64,000 nt of DNA. Source: Vibrio marisflavi CECT 7928 (GTDB taxonomy: Bacteria > Pseudomonadota > Gammaproteobacteria > Enterobacterales > Vibrionaceae). The notes below the pieces were generated by a model, which had not been told where the DNA came from, did not search any database, and saw only the letters and a list, made by a program, of their open reading frames with translations. The stretch covers positions 930,001 to 994,000 of the forward strand of contig NZ_CAKLDM010000001.1 of assembly GCF_921294215.1 (NCBI RefSeq). Direction: 5' to 3'. Made by a program: the position numbers and the translations under genes. Below are positions 20,043 through 28,752 of the stretch, piece by piece (the stretch's first letter is position 1; every line of letters begins with the position of its first letter).

Positions 20043-21758
20043 TTAAACCCTGCGATAAGGCAGATATACAGGCTCCCACATATGCGAAGCAAGTTCTTGG
20101 TGAATGTCTTTATCACGCAAACTGCTATCAGCATCTGTTTCTCGTAAGCGCTCTAAAATTTCTGTCGCCACTTTTAGCGTCACTTCTTTTAGCTCGCTGA
20201 TTCTTGGGAACACGCACCCCATAGCTAAGTCTTCTTCACTAACATGCTCAGCCAAAGCGAAAGATGCCGTAGTAAACATATCCATGGTGATCTTTTTCAC
20301 TTCACCCGCAATCGCAGCTAAACCAACGCCCGGGAAGATAAATACATTGTTACCTTGGCCGATTCGGTAAGTATTGCCCTCAAATTCGATGTCATCGAAA
20401 GGGCTACCAGTAGCAACAATCGCTTTACCATTAGTCCAACGGTAGAGATCTTCAGGCAAGGCTTCACAATTTGATGTTGGGTTAGAAAGCGGGAAGATAA
20501 TTGGCCTTTCTGTGTGCGTATGCATTTTCTCTACATGAGCTTGAGTAAATGCACCGCCAACACCACTACAACCTAGTAATACAGTAACAGGAACATTGTT
20601 TATAAGATCTTGGAGGCTCGCTTTGCCCTCTTCCTCTAATTGCCAATCTTGCGTCATTTCCCAAGACTTAGCATAGCGTTTCTTATACTCATCCAATCCT
20701 TCTCGGTTATCAAAAACAACGCCACGAGAATCTAATGTGAATATGCGTGCACGCGCTTCTTCATGAGAAAGGCCTTCTTTGAGTAGACCAGCAAAGATTT
20801 GGTCCGCAACACCTACACCACCAGCGCCAGCACCATATACCGCGTATACTTGGTCAGCTAGATTTTCGTGCTTGATCTTAGTTGCATTGATGATGCCCGC
20901 GAGAACAACAGAACCAGTACCTTGAATGTCATCATTGAAAGAAGGAATGACATCTTCGTATTCTGTTAGGTTGTCAAAGGCATTCGATTTACTGAAGTCT
21001 TCCCACTGCAGTACTGCTTTCGGGAAGTGACGCTTAGTTTGCTCAACAAACTTAGCAATAAATGCACGATATTCTTCACCGCGAATACGTTTTTTCGGTA
21101 CACCCAAATACATAGGGTCAGAAAGTAAATCAGCGTTGTCTGTACCAATATCTAGTGCAACTGGCAAACATTGAGTAGGGTGAATACCAGCCCCTAACGT
21201 GTAAAGTGACAACTTACCGATTGGGATACCCATGCCGCCAACACCTTGGTCACCAAGCCCTAGAATACCTTGACTATCAGTTACAACGATAATCTTGATA
21301 TCTTGGTTTGGAAAGTGGCGTGCCATTTCACCCATGTTGTCTACGTTTTCTTCAGTTACGTAAAGGCCACGAGCTTTTTGATAACGGTGGCTAAATTCCT
21401 GACAAGCTTTACCCACTGTTGGGGTATAAATAATCGGCGTCATTTCCTCAACATAACGATTAATCAATGCATAGAACAATGTTTCGTTTCTATCTTGCAG
21501 GGATCTTAAGAATAGGTATTTTTCGATGTCCGTTGACGCATTTTTAAAGCCTTGATAAACACGCTTAATTTGATCTTCAAACGTTTGAACTCTAGGAGGA
21601 AGTAGACCGTTTAAATTGAACAGCTCTCTTTCTTCGTAACTAAATGCTGTACTTTTATTAAGGTTTCGATCATTTAGTAGATCGGTTCCTGAAAGTGATA
21701 CCGGACGAAACTCTTTGCCTTCCGCATCCTTCCAACGTAAGTATTTTCCTACAGTCAT
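20043..21758 (-). CDS. maeA: NAD-dependent malic enzyme
   Basis: 571-residue cytoplasmic enzyme that oxidatively decarboxylates malate to pyruvate with NAD. Motifs typical of the large malic enzymes are present: MTPIIYTPTVGKACQ, VVTDSQGILGLGDQGVGGMG (substrate and metal region), FNDDIQGTGSVVLAG, and the nucleotide-binding VYGAGAGGVGVADQ. The length is close to E. coli MaeA (565). I start at ATG 21758 (MTVGKYLRWKD) because GGAG stands five bases upstream; the longer open frame adds a 27-residue tail without a site. It is monocistronic and feeds pyruvate and NADH to the respiratory chain. Confidence 0.95.
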   Translation of the reverse strand: MTVGKYLRWKDAEGKEFRPVSLSGTDLLNDRNLNKSTAFSYEERELFNLNGLLPPRVQTFEDQIKRVYQGFKNASTDIEKYLFLRSLQDRNETLFYALINRYVEEMTPIIYTPTVGKACQEFSHRYQKARGLYVTEENVDNMGEMARHFPNQDIKIIVVTDSQGILGLGDQGVGGMGIPIGKLSLYTLGAGIHPTQCLPVALDIGTDNADLLSDPMYLGVPKKRIRGEEYRAFIAKFVEQTKRHFPKAVLQWEDFSKSNAFDNLTEYEDVIPSFNDDIQGTGSVVLAGIINATKIKHENLADQVYAVYGAGAGGVGVADQIFAGLLKEGLSHEEARARIFTLDSRGVVFDNREGLDEYKKRYAKSWEMTQDWQLEEEGKASLQDLINNVPVTVLLGCSGVGGAFTQAHVEKMHTHTERPIIFPLSNPTSNCEALPEDLYRWTNGKAIVATGSPFDDIEFEGNTYRIGQGNNVFIFPGVGLAAIAGEVKKITMDMFTTASFALAEHVSEEDLAMGCVFPRISELKEVTLKVATEILERLRETDADSSLRDKDIHQELASHMWEPVYLPYRRV

Positions 21759-22070
21759 AACATCTCCACAGACCTTTTTAATCACTCTTTTTGTGAGCGA
21801 ATTGAAATTCGCATGTAGTCTAAAGAGGAATAAAAACAAATGTTGTGATCAAAAGCAGTGATTAAGGAATTTTTCAATGGCTACAATGAGCTAATTTGAT
21901 GATATTCATCAATAAAACTTATAATTGCTCAGTTATTCAACTAGCGTCATTTCCATGTCAAATAGTAAGCAAAAATTAACAGCGCGACATTTAACAAAGC
22001 CTCCCACTAGAGGCTAGTAGGAGGCTTTATTAAGACAGTTAAATACTATTTTTTAATCATACTGTTGAAG
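21759..22070. other. intergenic region between scrA and maeA
   Basis: About 310 bases: the maeA promoter region (near 21759-21990) and the scrA terminator, listed separately. Nothing else is recognised. Confidence 0.55.
21996..22028. terminator. terminator after scrA
   Basis: AAAGCCTCC and GGAGGCTTT form a 9-bp stem around a 15-base loop that can itself pair partly (CTAG/CTAG). It lies 43 bases beyond the scrA stop codon on the minus strand. Confidence 0.75.
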
Positions 22071-23510
22071 CTATACGTTTACACTCTTTGCTTCTTTGTA
22101 GCTCTTTCTTTGCGCCAGCATGATAGTCGCTACAAATGTCACTACAAATGAAATACCCATGCCAATGACGTAATACACTATCTTTTCTGGGTTGATTGAA
22201 ATAATTCCTGGGATTCCCGCAGCTCCCAATGCTTGGGCTTTTACTTGGAAGAAGGTAATGAACGCACTTGAAGTAGCAGCACCAATCATAGCGGCAATAA
22301 ACGGATAACGCAGTTTTAAGTTCACCCCAAACATTGCAGGTTCCGTTATACCCAATAAACCCGTTACCCCAGAAGGAATAGCGATACCTTTCAACTTCAT
22401 ATCCTTAGTCATCATACCCACAGCCAATGAAGCAGCGCCTTGAGCAACATTCGACATCGCAGCGATTGGGAAAATAAAGCTTCCTCCAGTCACAGCGATA
22501 TTGGCGAGTAACTGAGTCTCTATCGCGATAAAACTGTGGTGCATACCCGTAATTACGAAAGGCGCGTAAATCATGCCAAACACTGCACCACCGAGCACGC
22601 CCGCCGACTCGTATAACCAGTTAAGGCCATCACCTAACATAAAGCCCAAGTCTCGAGTAAATGGACCAACAAAGGCGAAAGTCACAATGCCAGCTATGAA
22701 TATAGCAAGAAGAGGGGTGAGTAAGTTGTCTAACACTGAAGGAATTATCTTTCTTAACCCTAACTCCAACTTAGCCAAAATATAGGTAGAAACAAGAACT
22801 GGCAACACCGAACCCTGATAACCAACCTTTTGAATATCAAATCCTAGAATATTCCATGTTGGAACAGTGCCCGAAATTGAAGCACTACCGAATCCCCAGC
22901 CATTAAGTAAATCTGGGTGAACCATGATCATACCCAATGCGGCACCAAGAAATGGGTTCCCTCCAAACTTCTTCGCAGCAGAAAAACCGAGCAATACAGG
23001 CAAGAAAACAAACGGGGCGTTGGCAAAGGTATTTATCATGCTTGCTAAATCGGCGAGCCCAGGGTTGGCGTCAATCACAGATTTACCGTCGATGAAAAGC
23101 CCAGGAGCGGTCAGTACGTTGAATATCCCCATCAGCAAACCACCAGCTACAATAGCTGGGATTATTGGAACGAAGATGTCCGACAAGCCTTTAACTAGCT
23201 GTTGTAGCAAATTCTGTTTTTGAGCTCCAGCACTTGCAACATCCTTAGTCGACATATCGCTCAACCCAGTCAACTTTGCAAGCTCTGCATAAACTTGGTT
23301 CACTGTTCCAGAGCCAAAGATGATTTGATATTGGCCCGCGACTTTAAACTGGCCTTTTACTCCCTGAAGCTCGCTCACGGCTGCTTCATCCACAATGCTT
23401 TCATCAACGAGAGCAAGCCTAAGCCTTGTCGCGCAATGCGCCAAAGCCTGAATGTTTCCTTTACCTCCCAAGCTATCGAGAAGCTGTGTTGCGATATGCT
23501 GGTAATCCAT
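22071..23510 (-). CDS. scrA: PTS sucrose permease IIBC
   Basis: 479 residues. The IIB domain (1-85) carries Cys26 in ALAHCATRLRL, the phosphorylation site. The IIC domain (about 105-460) has motifs IIPAIVAGGLLMGIFNVL and FVITGMHHSF and the closing GITEPAMFGV. It imports sucrose as sucrose-6-phosphate through the inner membrane. There is no IIA domain, as usual for ScrA, so a separate IIA is needed. ATG 23510 is chosen because AAGGTGG precedes it; the longer frame has an extra 19-residue head with no site. It is divergent from scrB, with a conserved operator-like sequence near each start. No fructokinase gene (scrK) is present in this cluster. Confidence 0.93.
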   Translation of the reverse strand: MDYQHIATQLLDSLGGKGNIQALAHCATRLRLALVDESIVDEAAVSELQGVKGQFKVAGQYQIIFGSGTVNQVYAELAKLTGLSDMSTKDVASAGAQKQNLLQQLVKGLSDIFVPIIPAIVAGGLLMGIFNVLTAPGLFIDGKSVIDANPGLADLASMINTFANAPFVFLPVLLGFSAAKKFGGNPFLGAALGMIMVHPDLLNGWGFGSASISGTVPTWNILGFDIQKVGYQGSVLPVLVSTYILAKLELGLRKIIPSVLDNLLTPLLAIFIAGIVTFAFVGPFTRDLGFMLGDGLNWLYESAGVLGGAVFGMIYAPFVITGMHHSFIAIETQLLANIAVTGGSFIFPIAAMSNVAQGAASLAVGMMTKDMKLKGIAIPSGVTGLLGITEPAMFGVNLKLRYPFIAAMIGAATSSAFITFFQVKAQALGAAGIPGIISINPEKIVYYVIGMGISFVVTFVATIMLAQRKSYKEAKSVNV

Positions 23511-23539
23511 GAGCCACCTTTCCAGTATTTTTATATTTA

Positions 23540-23551
23540 GGGAACGTTTGC
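23540..23551. promoter_or_regulatory. candidate ScrR operator near scrA
   Basis: GGGAACGTTTGC lies 30 bases upstream of the scrA start codon. It shares GGGAACGTT with the reverse complement of the site at 23716-23727. LacI-family repressors bind such CG-centred palindromes. Confidence 0.6.
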
Positions 23552-23715
23552 AGAAATATACGATCATTATGCCAATAGAAAAACATCAACATGATAATAA
23601 TGTGATATCAGTCTAGCTTGATTCGCTTAAAACCCAATATACACCCTATAATTTGTCCAAAACCCGCCCAATTCGACCCTATCGATTGCATATTAAGGTG
23701 AGTTACATTAAATTA

Positions 23716-23727
23716 GACAACGTTCCC
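23716..23727. promoter_or_regulatory. candidate ScrR operator near scrB
   Basis: GACAACGTTCCC lies 17 bases before the scrB start codon, in mirror orientation to the site near scrA. Repression from this position would block both initiation and early elongation. Confidence 0.6.
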
Positions 23728-23743
23728 ACAATTAGGAAGTATC

Positions 23744-25375
23744 ATGTCGTTATCACATCTGATTGAGCTAGCTGGAGGAATTGACAATATCCAGCGAATA
23801 TTAGTCGACGATGAAAACTATTTAACGGTTTCACTTGTAGATGAAATAAAGCCAACCTCTGCGCCTTCTAATGTTTCACTAGACAACGTCAATCAAGAAT
23901 GGCAGCTAACAACACCGTTGCAAGGTGATCTCGATAGTCATCTCATCGATGATATTAGTAATGCGCTATCTCAAAGGTTCTCTGAGCAGATCAAATACAT
24001 AGAAGTTAAGAAATGCCCTTTTAGACCAACATGGCATATTTCTCCGCCGCAGGGTCTACTCAACGACCCGAACGGGTTTGTATTTCATCAAGGTCAGTAT
24101 CATCTGTTCTATCAATGGAATCCTTTTGCATGCGAACATAGAGACAAGTGCTGGGCCCACCTGACAAGTGAAGATTTGATCAATTGGAAATGGCTTAATC
24201 CCGCCCTAGCGCCTACCGACTGGTATGACAGTCACGGCGTATTCTCCGGACATGCGGTAAGTAAAGGAGAAGAACTTTACCTTTTTTATACAGGTAACAG
24301 CCGAATAGGTCACAATAGAAAACGACAAACCACACAGTGCCTTGCAACTTCATCTGATGGCGCTCATTTCAAGAAACACGGCCCCGTTATTAAACAGCTA
24401 CCAGAAGGGGTCACTGCACATATACGCGACCCAAAAATCTATTTTCGCAATGGCGTTTGGAACATGCTTCTCGGAGCCCAAACTGACGATCTAAAAGGTC
24501 GGTTAGCTCTGTATCAATCAGAAGATATGCTTAACTGGGAGTACCAAGGGCTACTTGGTGACGAGCTCGGTGATTTTGGCTACATGTGGGAATGCCCTGA
24601 CTTTTTCGAGCTATCGGGTCAGCATTTTGTTGTGCTTGGTCCACAAGGGGTGAAGTCAAATAGCCAATTTGATACCAACCCACACAGAAATCGAATTTTT
24701 TCAATTTCCGAGCAAAACGATAGCAAGTTTAGCTTTGAGCAAGAGTGGACACTCGACTACGGGTTTGACTTTTACGCACCGCAAACAACACTAACAGAAG
24801 ATGGTCGCCGAGTGATGGTCGGCTGGATGGGATTACCTGATGACATCAACCAGCCTACAATAGAAAACGGCTGGATACACCAGCTCACCATGCAGCGTGA
24901 ACTTATCTATCAAGATGGCAAGTTAACCCAAAAGCCAATTGTCGAGCTAGAGCAATTAATGTCGGAAGCGCAAGCAGTAACGCTTGGTAGCGATCCAATA
25001 GATATAGAGACAAAAAGCTTTGAGCTTACGGTTACGCTTGATAGTCACTGTACGCTATCACTCATGGAAAACCAGCAATATAGGATCACATTAGCATTTG
25101 ACCCTGATAGGCAGGCCATTCGCGTTGACCGAAGCCAAACTATATCTTGTAGTGGAGATACCGTAAGAGAAGTCACTCAAGTTGGTAGAAAAGTTAAGCT
25201 AGCGGTTTACGCTGATAACTCGTCACTAGAAATATTTATCAATGATGGAGAGAAAGTAATGAGTGGGCGAGCTTTTACTCCTGAAGACGCAACATGTATT
25301 TCACTAACTGGCGAAAAAGCTGAGGCTGTTCTGCGTAATATCTACCCGTCAATACCGCCATTTTCTGGTGAGTAG
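23744..25375 (+). CDS. scrB: sucrose-6-phosphate hydrolase, GH32
   Basis: 543-residue cytoplasmic hydrolase that splits sucrose-6-phosphate into glucose-6-phosphate and fructose. The three GH32 acidic residues are visible: nucleophile in LLNDPNGF (about 107), transition-state aspartate in HIRDPKIYF (about 228) and acid/base in WECPDFFEL (about 282). About 90 residues precede the five-bladed propeller, longer than in many ScrB proteins, and a beta-sandwich follows from about 420. The start ATG 23744 has AGGAAG upstream. It is divergent from scrA and convergent with scrR, completing a sucrose locus. Confidence 0.95.
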   Translation: MSLSHLIELAGGIDNIQRILVDDENYLTVSLVDEIKPTSAPSNVSLDNVNQEWQLTTPLQGDLDSHLIDDISNALSQRFSEQIKYIEVKKCPFRPTWHISPPQGLLNDPNGFVFHQGQYHLFYQWNPFACEHRDKCWAHLTSEDLINWKWLNPALAPTDWYDSHGVFSGHAVSKGEELYLFYTGNSRIGHNRKRQTTQCLATSSDGAHFKKHGPVIKQLPEGVTAHIRDPKIYFRNGVWNMLLGAQTDDLKGRLALYQSEDMLNWEYQGLLGDELGDFGYMWECPDFFELSGQHFVVLGPQGVKSNSQFDTNPHRNRIFSISEQNDSKFSFEQEWTLDYGFDFYAPQTTLTEDGRRVMVGWMGLPDDINQPTIENGWIHQLTMQRELIYQDGKLTQKPIVELEQLMSEAQAVTLGSDPIDIETKSFELTVTLDSHCTLSLMENQQYRITLAFDPDRQAIRVDRSQTISCSGDTVREVTQVGRKVKLAVYADNSSLEIFINDGEKVMSGRAFTPEDATCISLTGEKAEAVLRNIYPSIPPFSGE

Positions 25376-25396
25376 TTACCTACTCCATACAATAGT

Positions 25397-25430
25397 AGTG
25401 ACCTGTCTGGACAAACAGGTCACTTTATAA
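25397..25430. terminator. bidirectional terminator between scrB and scrR
   Basis: AGTGACCTGT and ACAGGTCACT form a perfect 10-bp stem with an 8-base loop, followed by TTATAATTT. The flanking genes converge. Confidence 0.85.
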
Positions 25431-25442
25431 TTTAGGGCACTT

Positions 25443-26429
25443 TCAGCAAGTTTCTCTATCAATACTATCGAAACTAAGTACAACTTTACTCATTTCTCGC
25501 CCTTTACCTTCAATTCTATCCAAGAGCATTTTAGCTGCGTTCTCACCTGCCTTATCAAAGGCATAGTTAAATGTAGATAAGCTAGGGCTACTGATATAAG
25601 CAAGTTCGTCATTTCCAAGCCCTAATACTTTTACTTGCTTACCTACATCGACACCAGCTTCTCGAAGAGCTTTCACTGCACCTACGGCAATACGGTCTGT
25701 TGCGCAAAATATACCATCAAGGTCGGGAGTAAGCTCAATTTGCTGTTTTGCCAATTTGTACCCCGATTCCATAGAAAAATCCCCATGAACATGAAAGTAC
25801 AGCGACAAGTCATTTAGTTTCAATGCTTTCTCTAACCCATTGCAACGCTCTACATCTACCGCAATATCATCACTTTGAACGCCAATAAATCCAATTTTTT
25901 TGCAGCCAACATTCGTCAAGCGGTTACCCGCTTCGAAACCAACTCTCGTATCATCATGTACAACACTTGGAATATCAAACAACGAGCCATCCTGTCCCAC
26001 TAGAATTACTGGAGCCGAAGATTGCTTGATCGCTTTAACTAAAGAGTCATCAAGGTGCGTAGCAAAAAGAACGATCCCTTCAACTCTCTTCTGATTAAAA
26101 ATCTTTATGTATTCTAGCTCTTTGTCGTGCTTTTGATGCGTGTTCGCAAGCAATACATGTTTGCCTGCTTCATCAAAAATTCCACTAAGACCGTCGATAC
26201 CCTGCGATGTAGCATTAGATGAAACTCGTGGAACGATAACACCAACCAAGTTGGTTTTTCGGCTCTTGAGATCCTTTGCGACTTGATTTACGACATAACC
26301 GCACTCTTCTATCGCTTTGCGAACAATGACCTTCGTCGACTCTTTCACACCATATTCATCATTGACGACGCGTGAAACCGTAGATTTAGATACCCCTGCC
26401 AAACGAGCTACATCATGTAAGCTAGCCAT
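25443..26429 (-). CDS. scrR: LacI family repressor of the sucrose genes
   Basis: 328 residues: a LacI-type helix-turn-helix with hinge (SLHDVARLAGVSKSTVSRVV, residues 3-22, hinge to about 60), then a two-lobe sugar-binding domain. Typical LacI signatures include VGVIVPRVSS, PDLDGIFCATDRIAVGAVKA and VKVLGLGNDELAYI. Position beside scrB and the matching operators near scrA and scrB make ScrR the natural reading; the inducer would be fructose or a sucrose-derived sugar. The start ATG 26429 is preceded by AGGAAAAAAT. Confidence 0.88.
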   Translation of the reverse strand: MASLHDVARLAGVSKSTVSRVVNDEYGVKESTKVIVRKAIEECGYVVNQVAKDLKSRKTNLVGVIVPRVSSNATSQGIDGLSGIFDEAGKHVLLANTHQKHDKELEYIKIFNQKRVEGIVLFATHLDDSLVKAIKQSSAPVILVGQDGSLFDIPSVVHDDTRVGFEAGNRLTNVGCKKIGFIGVQSDDIAVDVERCNGLEKALKLNDLSLYFHVHGDFSMESGYKLAKQQIELTPDLDGIFCATDRIAVGAVKALREAGVDVGKQVKVLGLGNDELAYISSPSLSTFNYAFDKAGENAAKMLLDRIEGKGREMSKVVLSFDSIDRETC

Positions 26430-27256
26430 ATTTTTTCCTAAACTTTATCAACTTAACCCAACTCAACAATATGCTATTTCAATATGAGCATTAGGTAAAC
26501 CATACAACTGTTACCATTTGCTCACAAAGCGTCCTTCATTGAAATAGCGCTACTCATTCTACCCGCCCCAAATTGATCACTACTTAAATACCAGCATATG
26601 CGCACTTGAGTTGCTCAATTAACCCCCACAACATGTTCAACAATCAACCTAATCAAGAACTATCTATAAACACGAAAATTCGTTTGTTTTGTTCTTTAAT
26701 TGTACAAAACACTTAGAGTCAAGCAATTAGTACATGTGCTCCCATTTAATTACAGACCTAGAGTTCGCGACTTAAAGTCCAAGCTATCTCATTGAAATCA
26801 GCTTATGTTACTTTTTCATAGTTAAATCTCAACCAGCTATATATTCCCATTTTGCATGAATATATAACCAGAGCAATTATTGATCAAAATAAAATATACC
26901 AATAGAATCCGCCCTGTCTTAAACATAGACGGTGTATAAAAACATAAGCACCATTCTCTTTGTGATAGATAAAATGAATTAGTTATTAAAAATAAACTTT
27001 ACTGGGCAATATTTGTTCATAAAGCAGTGTGACAAAAAACAAAGCGGTATATCTATCCTATAATGGATAGATGAATGAATAGGCATTTCACGTGCATTTT
27101 TATTTAACCACTTCAGAACATGGATTTTCTATTAATTTAATAGAGCAGCTATAAGGAAATTTTGGCCTGAGTGATCAGGCTAACTTCACATACAACTTAT
27201 TCATACTCAACATTTATTAATAGTAAATACATCATAGTCAATTAAGGTAATAAAAA
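26430..27256. other. long intergenic region between scrR and the tad locus
   Basis: About 830 AT-rich bases without a credible gene on either strand. The scrR promoter lies at its left end and the flp promoter at its right. A perfect hairpin GCCTGA-GTGA-TCAGGC at 27165-27180, about 77 bases before flp, may sit in the flp leader. The length suggests several regulator sites, but none is identified with confidence. Confidence 0.55.
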
Positions 27257-27487
27257 ATGCTAACTAAATTATTCGTTAACGCTCAACTAGCTCTAGACTC
27301 AATCAAAAAATCTGCTTCAAACTTCGTTGGTGACGAACGCGGTGTAACAGCAATCGAATACTCAATCATTGCTGCTGTTATGGGCATCGGTATTTACGTA
27401 GGCTTAACTAAAAGTAGTCTAGTAACTAACATCGGGTCTGCACTTAAAACAGTTGCGAGCGACATTAACTCAGCAGCAGGTAAGTAA
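27257..27487 (+). CDS. flp: Flp-type major pilin
   Basis: 76-residue type IVb prepilin. The leader ends DERG (Gly29) and the mature pilin begins VTAIEYSIIAAVMGIG, with Glu at position 5 and the Flp-motif tyrosine beside it. Cleavage by the prepilin peptidase encoded next door would give a mature pilin of 47 residues, which the Tad system assembles into adhesive Flp pili used for surface attachment and biofilm. It is first in a 13-gene cluster and the likely target of regulation in the long region upstream. Confidence 0.95.
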   Translation: MLTKLFVNAQLALDSIKKSASNFVGDERGVTAIEYSIIAAVMGIGIYVGLTKSSLVTNIGSALKTVASDINSAAGK

Positions 27488-27492
27488 AATCA

Positions 27493-27933
27493 TTGAACAA
27501 GTGGTTAGTGCTATGGTGGCTGCTGTTAGCCACCATTTCTATTTATATCAGTTATCAAGATATCACAAAAAGAACAATCCCAAATAAGTCCTGTCTTTTA
27601 GTAGCCATTGTAAGCATTTTTATCTCTTTAGAAATACAAAATAGCTTCGATATTAGCTATGTGTTAGGCATATTCTTAATTGGATTATTTTTATTTTCAT
27701 TAAAGATAATTGCAGCAGGTGACATAAAGCTACTAGCTTCATTTTTTATAGCGATTAAACCTCAATATGCTCCTATGACCCTATTTATAATAAGTCTATT
27801 AGGCGGCTTTCTTGGTTTTTCATACTATTTAAAACTAAAGCTATTTGGAAGAAATTGTTTAATAAACCACGGGGTACCATATGGCATTCCAATTTGTATT
27901 GGTTGTTTATTCGGTATCGCTGCGTCTATTTAA
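27493..27933 (+). CDS. tadV: TadV/CpaA prepilin peptidase
   Basis: 146-residue membrane aspartyl protease that removes the leader of Flp and the pseudopilins. The two catalytic aspartates are in SYQDITKR (Asp23) and AAGDIKLL (Asp77, the GxHyD-type motif). About five membrane segments. The start appears to be TTG 27493, six bases after the flp stop, with no ATG near and only a weak ribosome site, suggesting low expression relative to the pilin. Confidence 0.9.
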   Translation: MNKWLVLWWLLLATISIYISYQDITKRTIPNKSCLLVAIVSIFISLEIQNSFDISYVLGIFLIGLFLFSLKIIAAGDIKLLASFFIAIKPQYAPMTLFIISLLGGFLGFSYYLKLKLFGRNCLINHGVPYGIPICIGCLFGIAASI

Positions 27934-27948
27934 ATTAAGGTTTTGATC

Positions 27949-28743
27949 GTGAAATCAAAAATATTTTTAGCAATTGCTATTGTAGCCGTATTAGTCGGCC
28001 TTTATGGCGTAGCAGGGTCATTAGTAAACAAACCGCATGCCAAAACTCAAGAAAATACTCTTATTCAAGTATGGCAGTTAAAAGAAAACGCTCACTCCGG
28101 TGAAATAATCAACCGACGTATGCTAAGCGTTAAACAGTTACCAAAGGCTAAAGCGAACCAATTGGGTTTTACTGAAAACGTCAACTTGAAATGGACTCAA
28201 GGCACAGTTTTTCGTCAGAACCTTACCCAAGGCAGCTATATCTCCAATGCTGATATTGTTCAGCCCGAAGATGCTGGATATATAGACTACGTCATTAAAA
28301 AGAATCGCGTCGCCTTCCCAGTGGAAATAGGCCCGAACACTGTCATTGGTGGAGTTCTGACTAACGGAAGCAAAGTCGACGTTCTGTCAGTAATAGGTAC
28401 CCAAAAGAGTTCGAGTGGCTTCTCAGGTTCGAGCAGCAAGCCAAACAACTCTGTTTATGTAAAACCGATCTTCTCCGGAATCAAGGTTCTACAAGTTAAG
28501 AAACAGACCAAGAAAAGCAATATAGAAGGCTCTAAGAAGTCCAAAAATCACGTCGTTGTTGTGCTAGAGCTAACAAGAAAACAAGCGGTAACACTAACTG
28601 TCGCAGAGCAAGTCTCCCAAATAAAACTCGATAAATCTGTGGGTGAATACAGCAAAGCTGATCTACAAGCAGATTCTGGAGATATATTGCCGCACTTTCA
28701 AGGTGTTGCCGAATACCGCGCTGACAAGATGCAAATTAACTAG
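27949..28743 (+). CDS. rcpC: RcpC/CpaB pilus assembly protein
   Basis: 264-residue protein with an N-terminal membrane anchor (4-24), a SAF-like domain (about 40-110) and a C-terminal part with VEIGPNTVIGGVLTNGSKVD. CpaB proteins link the inner-membrane platform with the outer-membrane secretin in Tad pilus assembly. The start is GTG 27949, preceded by AGGTTTTGATC, the same 11-base string that precedes rcpA. Ser/Lys-rich low-complexity segments lie near 165-200. Confidence 0.88.
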   Translation: MKSKIFLAIAIVAVLVGLYGVAGSLVNKPHAKTQENTLIQVWQLKENAHSGEIINRRMLSVKQLPKAKANQLGFTENVNLKWTQGTVFRQNLTQGSYISNADIVQPEDAGYIDYVIKKNRVAFPVEIGPNTVIGGVLTNGSKVDVLSVIGTQKSSSGFSGSSSKPNNSVYVKPIFSGIKVLQVKKQTKKSNIEGSKKSKNHVVVVLELTRKQAVTLTVAEQVSQIKLDKSVGEYSKADLQADSGDILPHFQGVAEYRADKMQIN

Positions 28744-28752
28744 GTTTTGATC

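Noticed and set aside
20043-21839. 27-residue N-terminal extension of malic enzyme
   Set aside because: No ribosome site before it; ATG 21758 has GGAG and fits the family start.
26430-27256. Possible hidden gene or RNA in the long region before flp
   Set aside because: No frame, ribosome site plus frame, or extended structure beyond one short hairpin could be supported.
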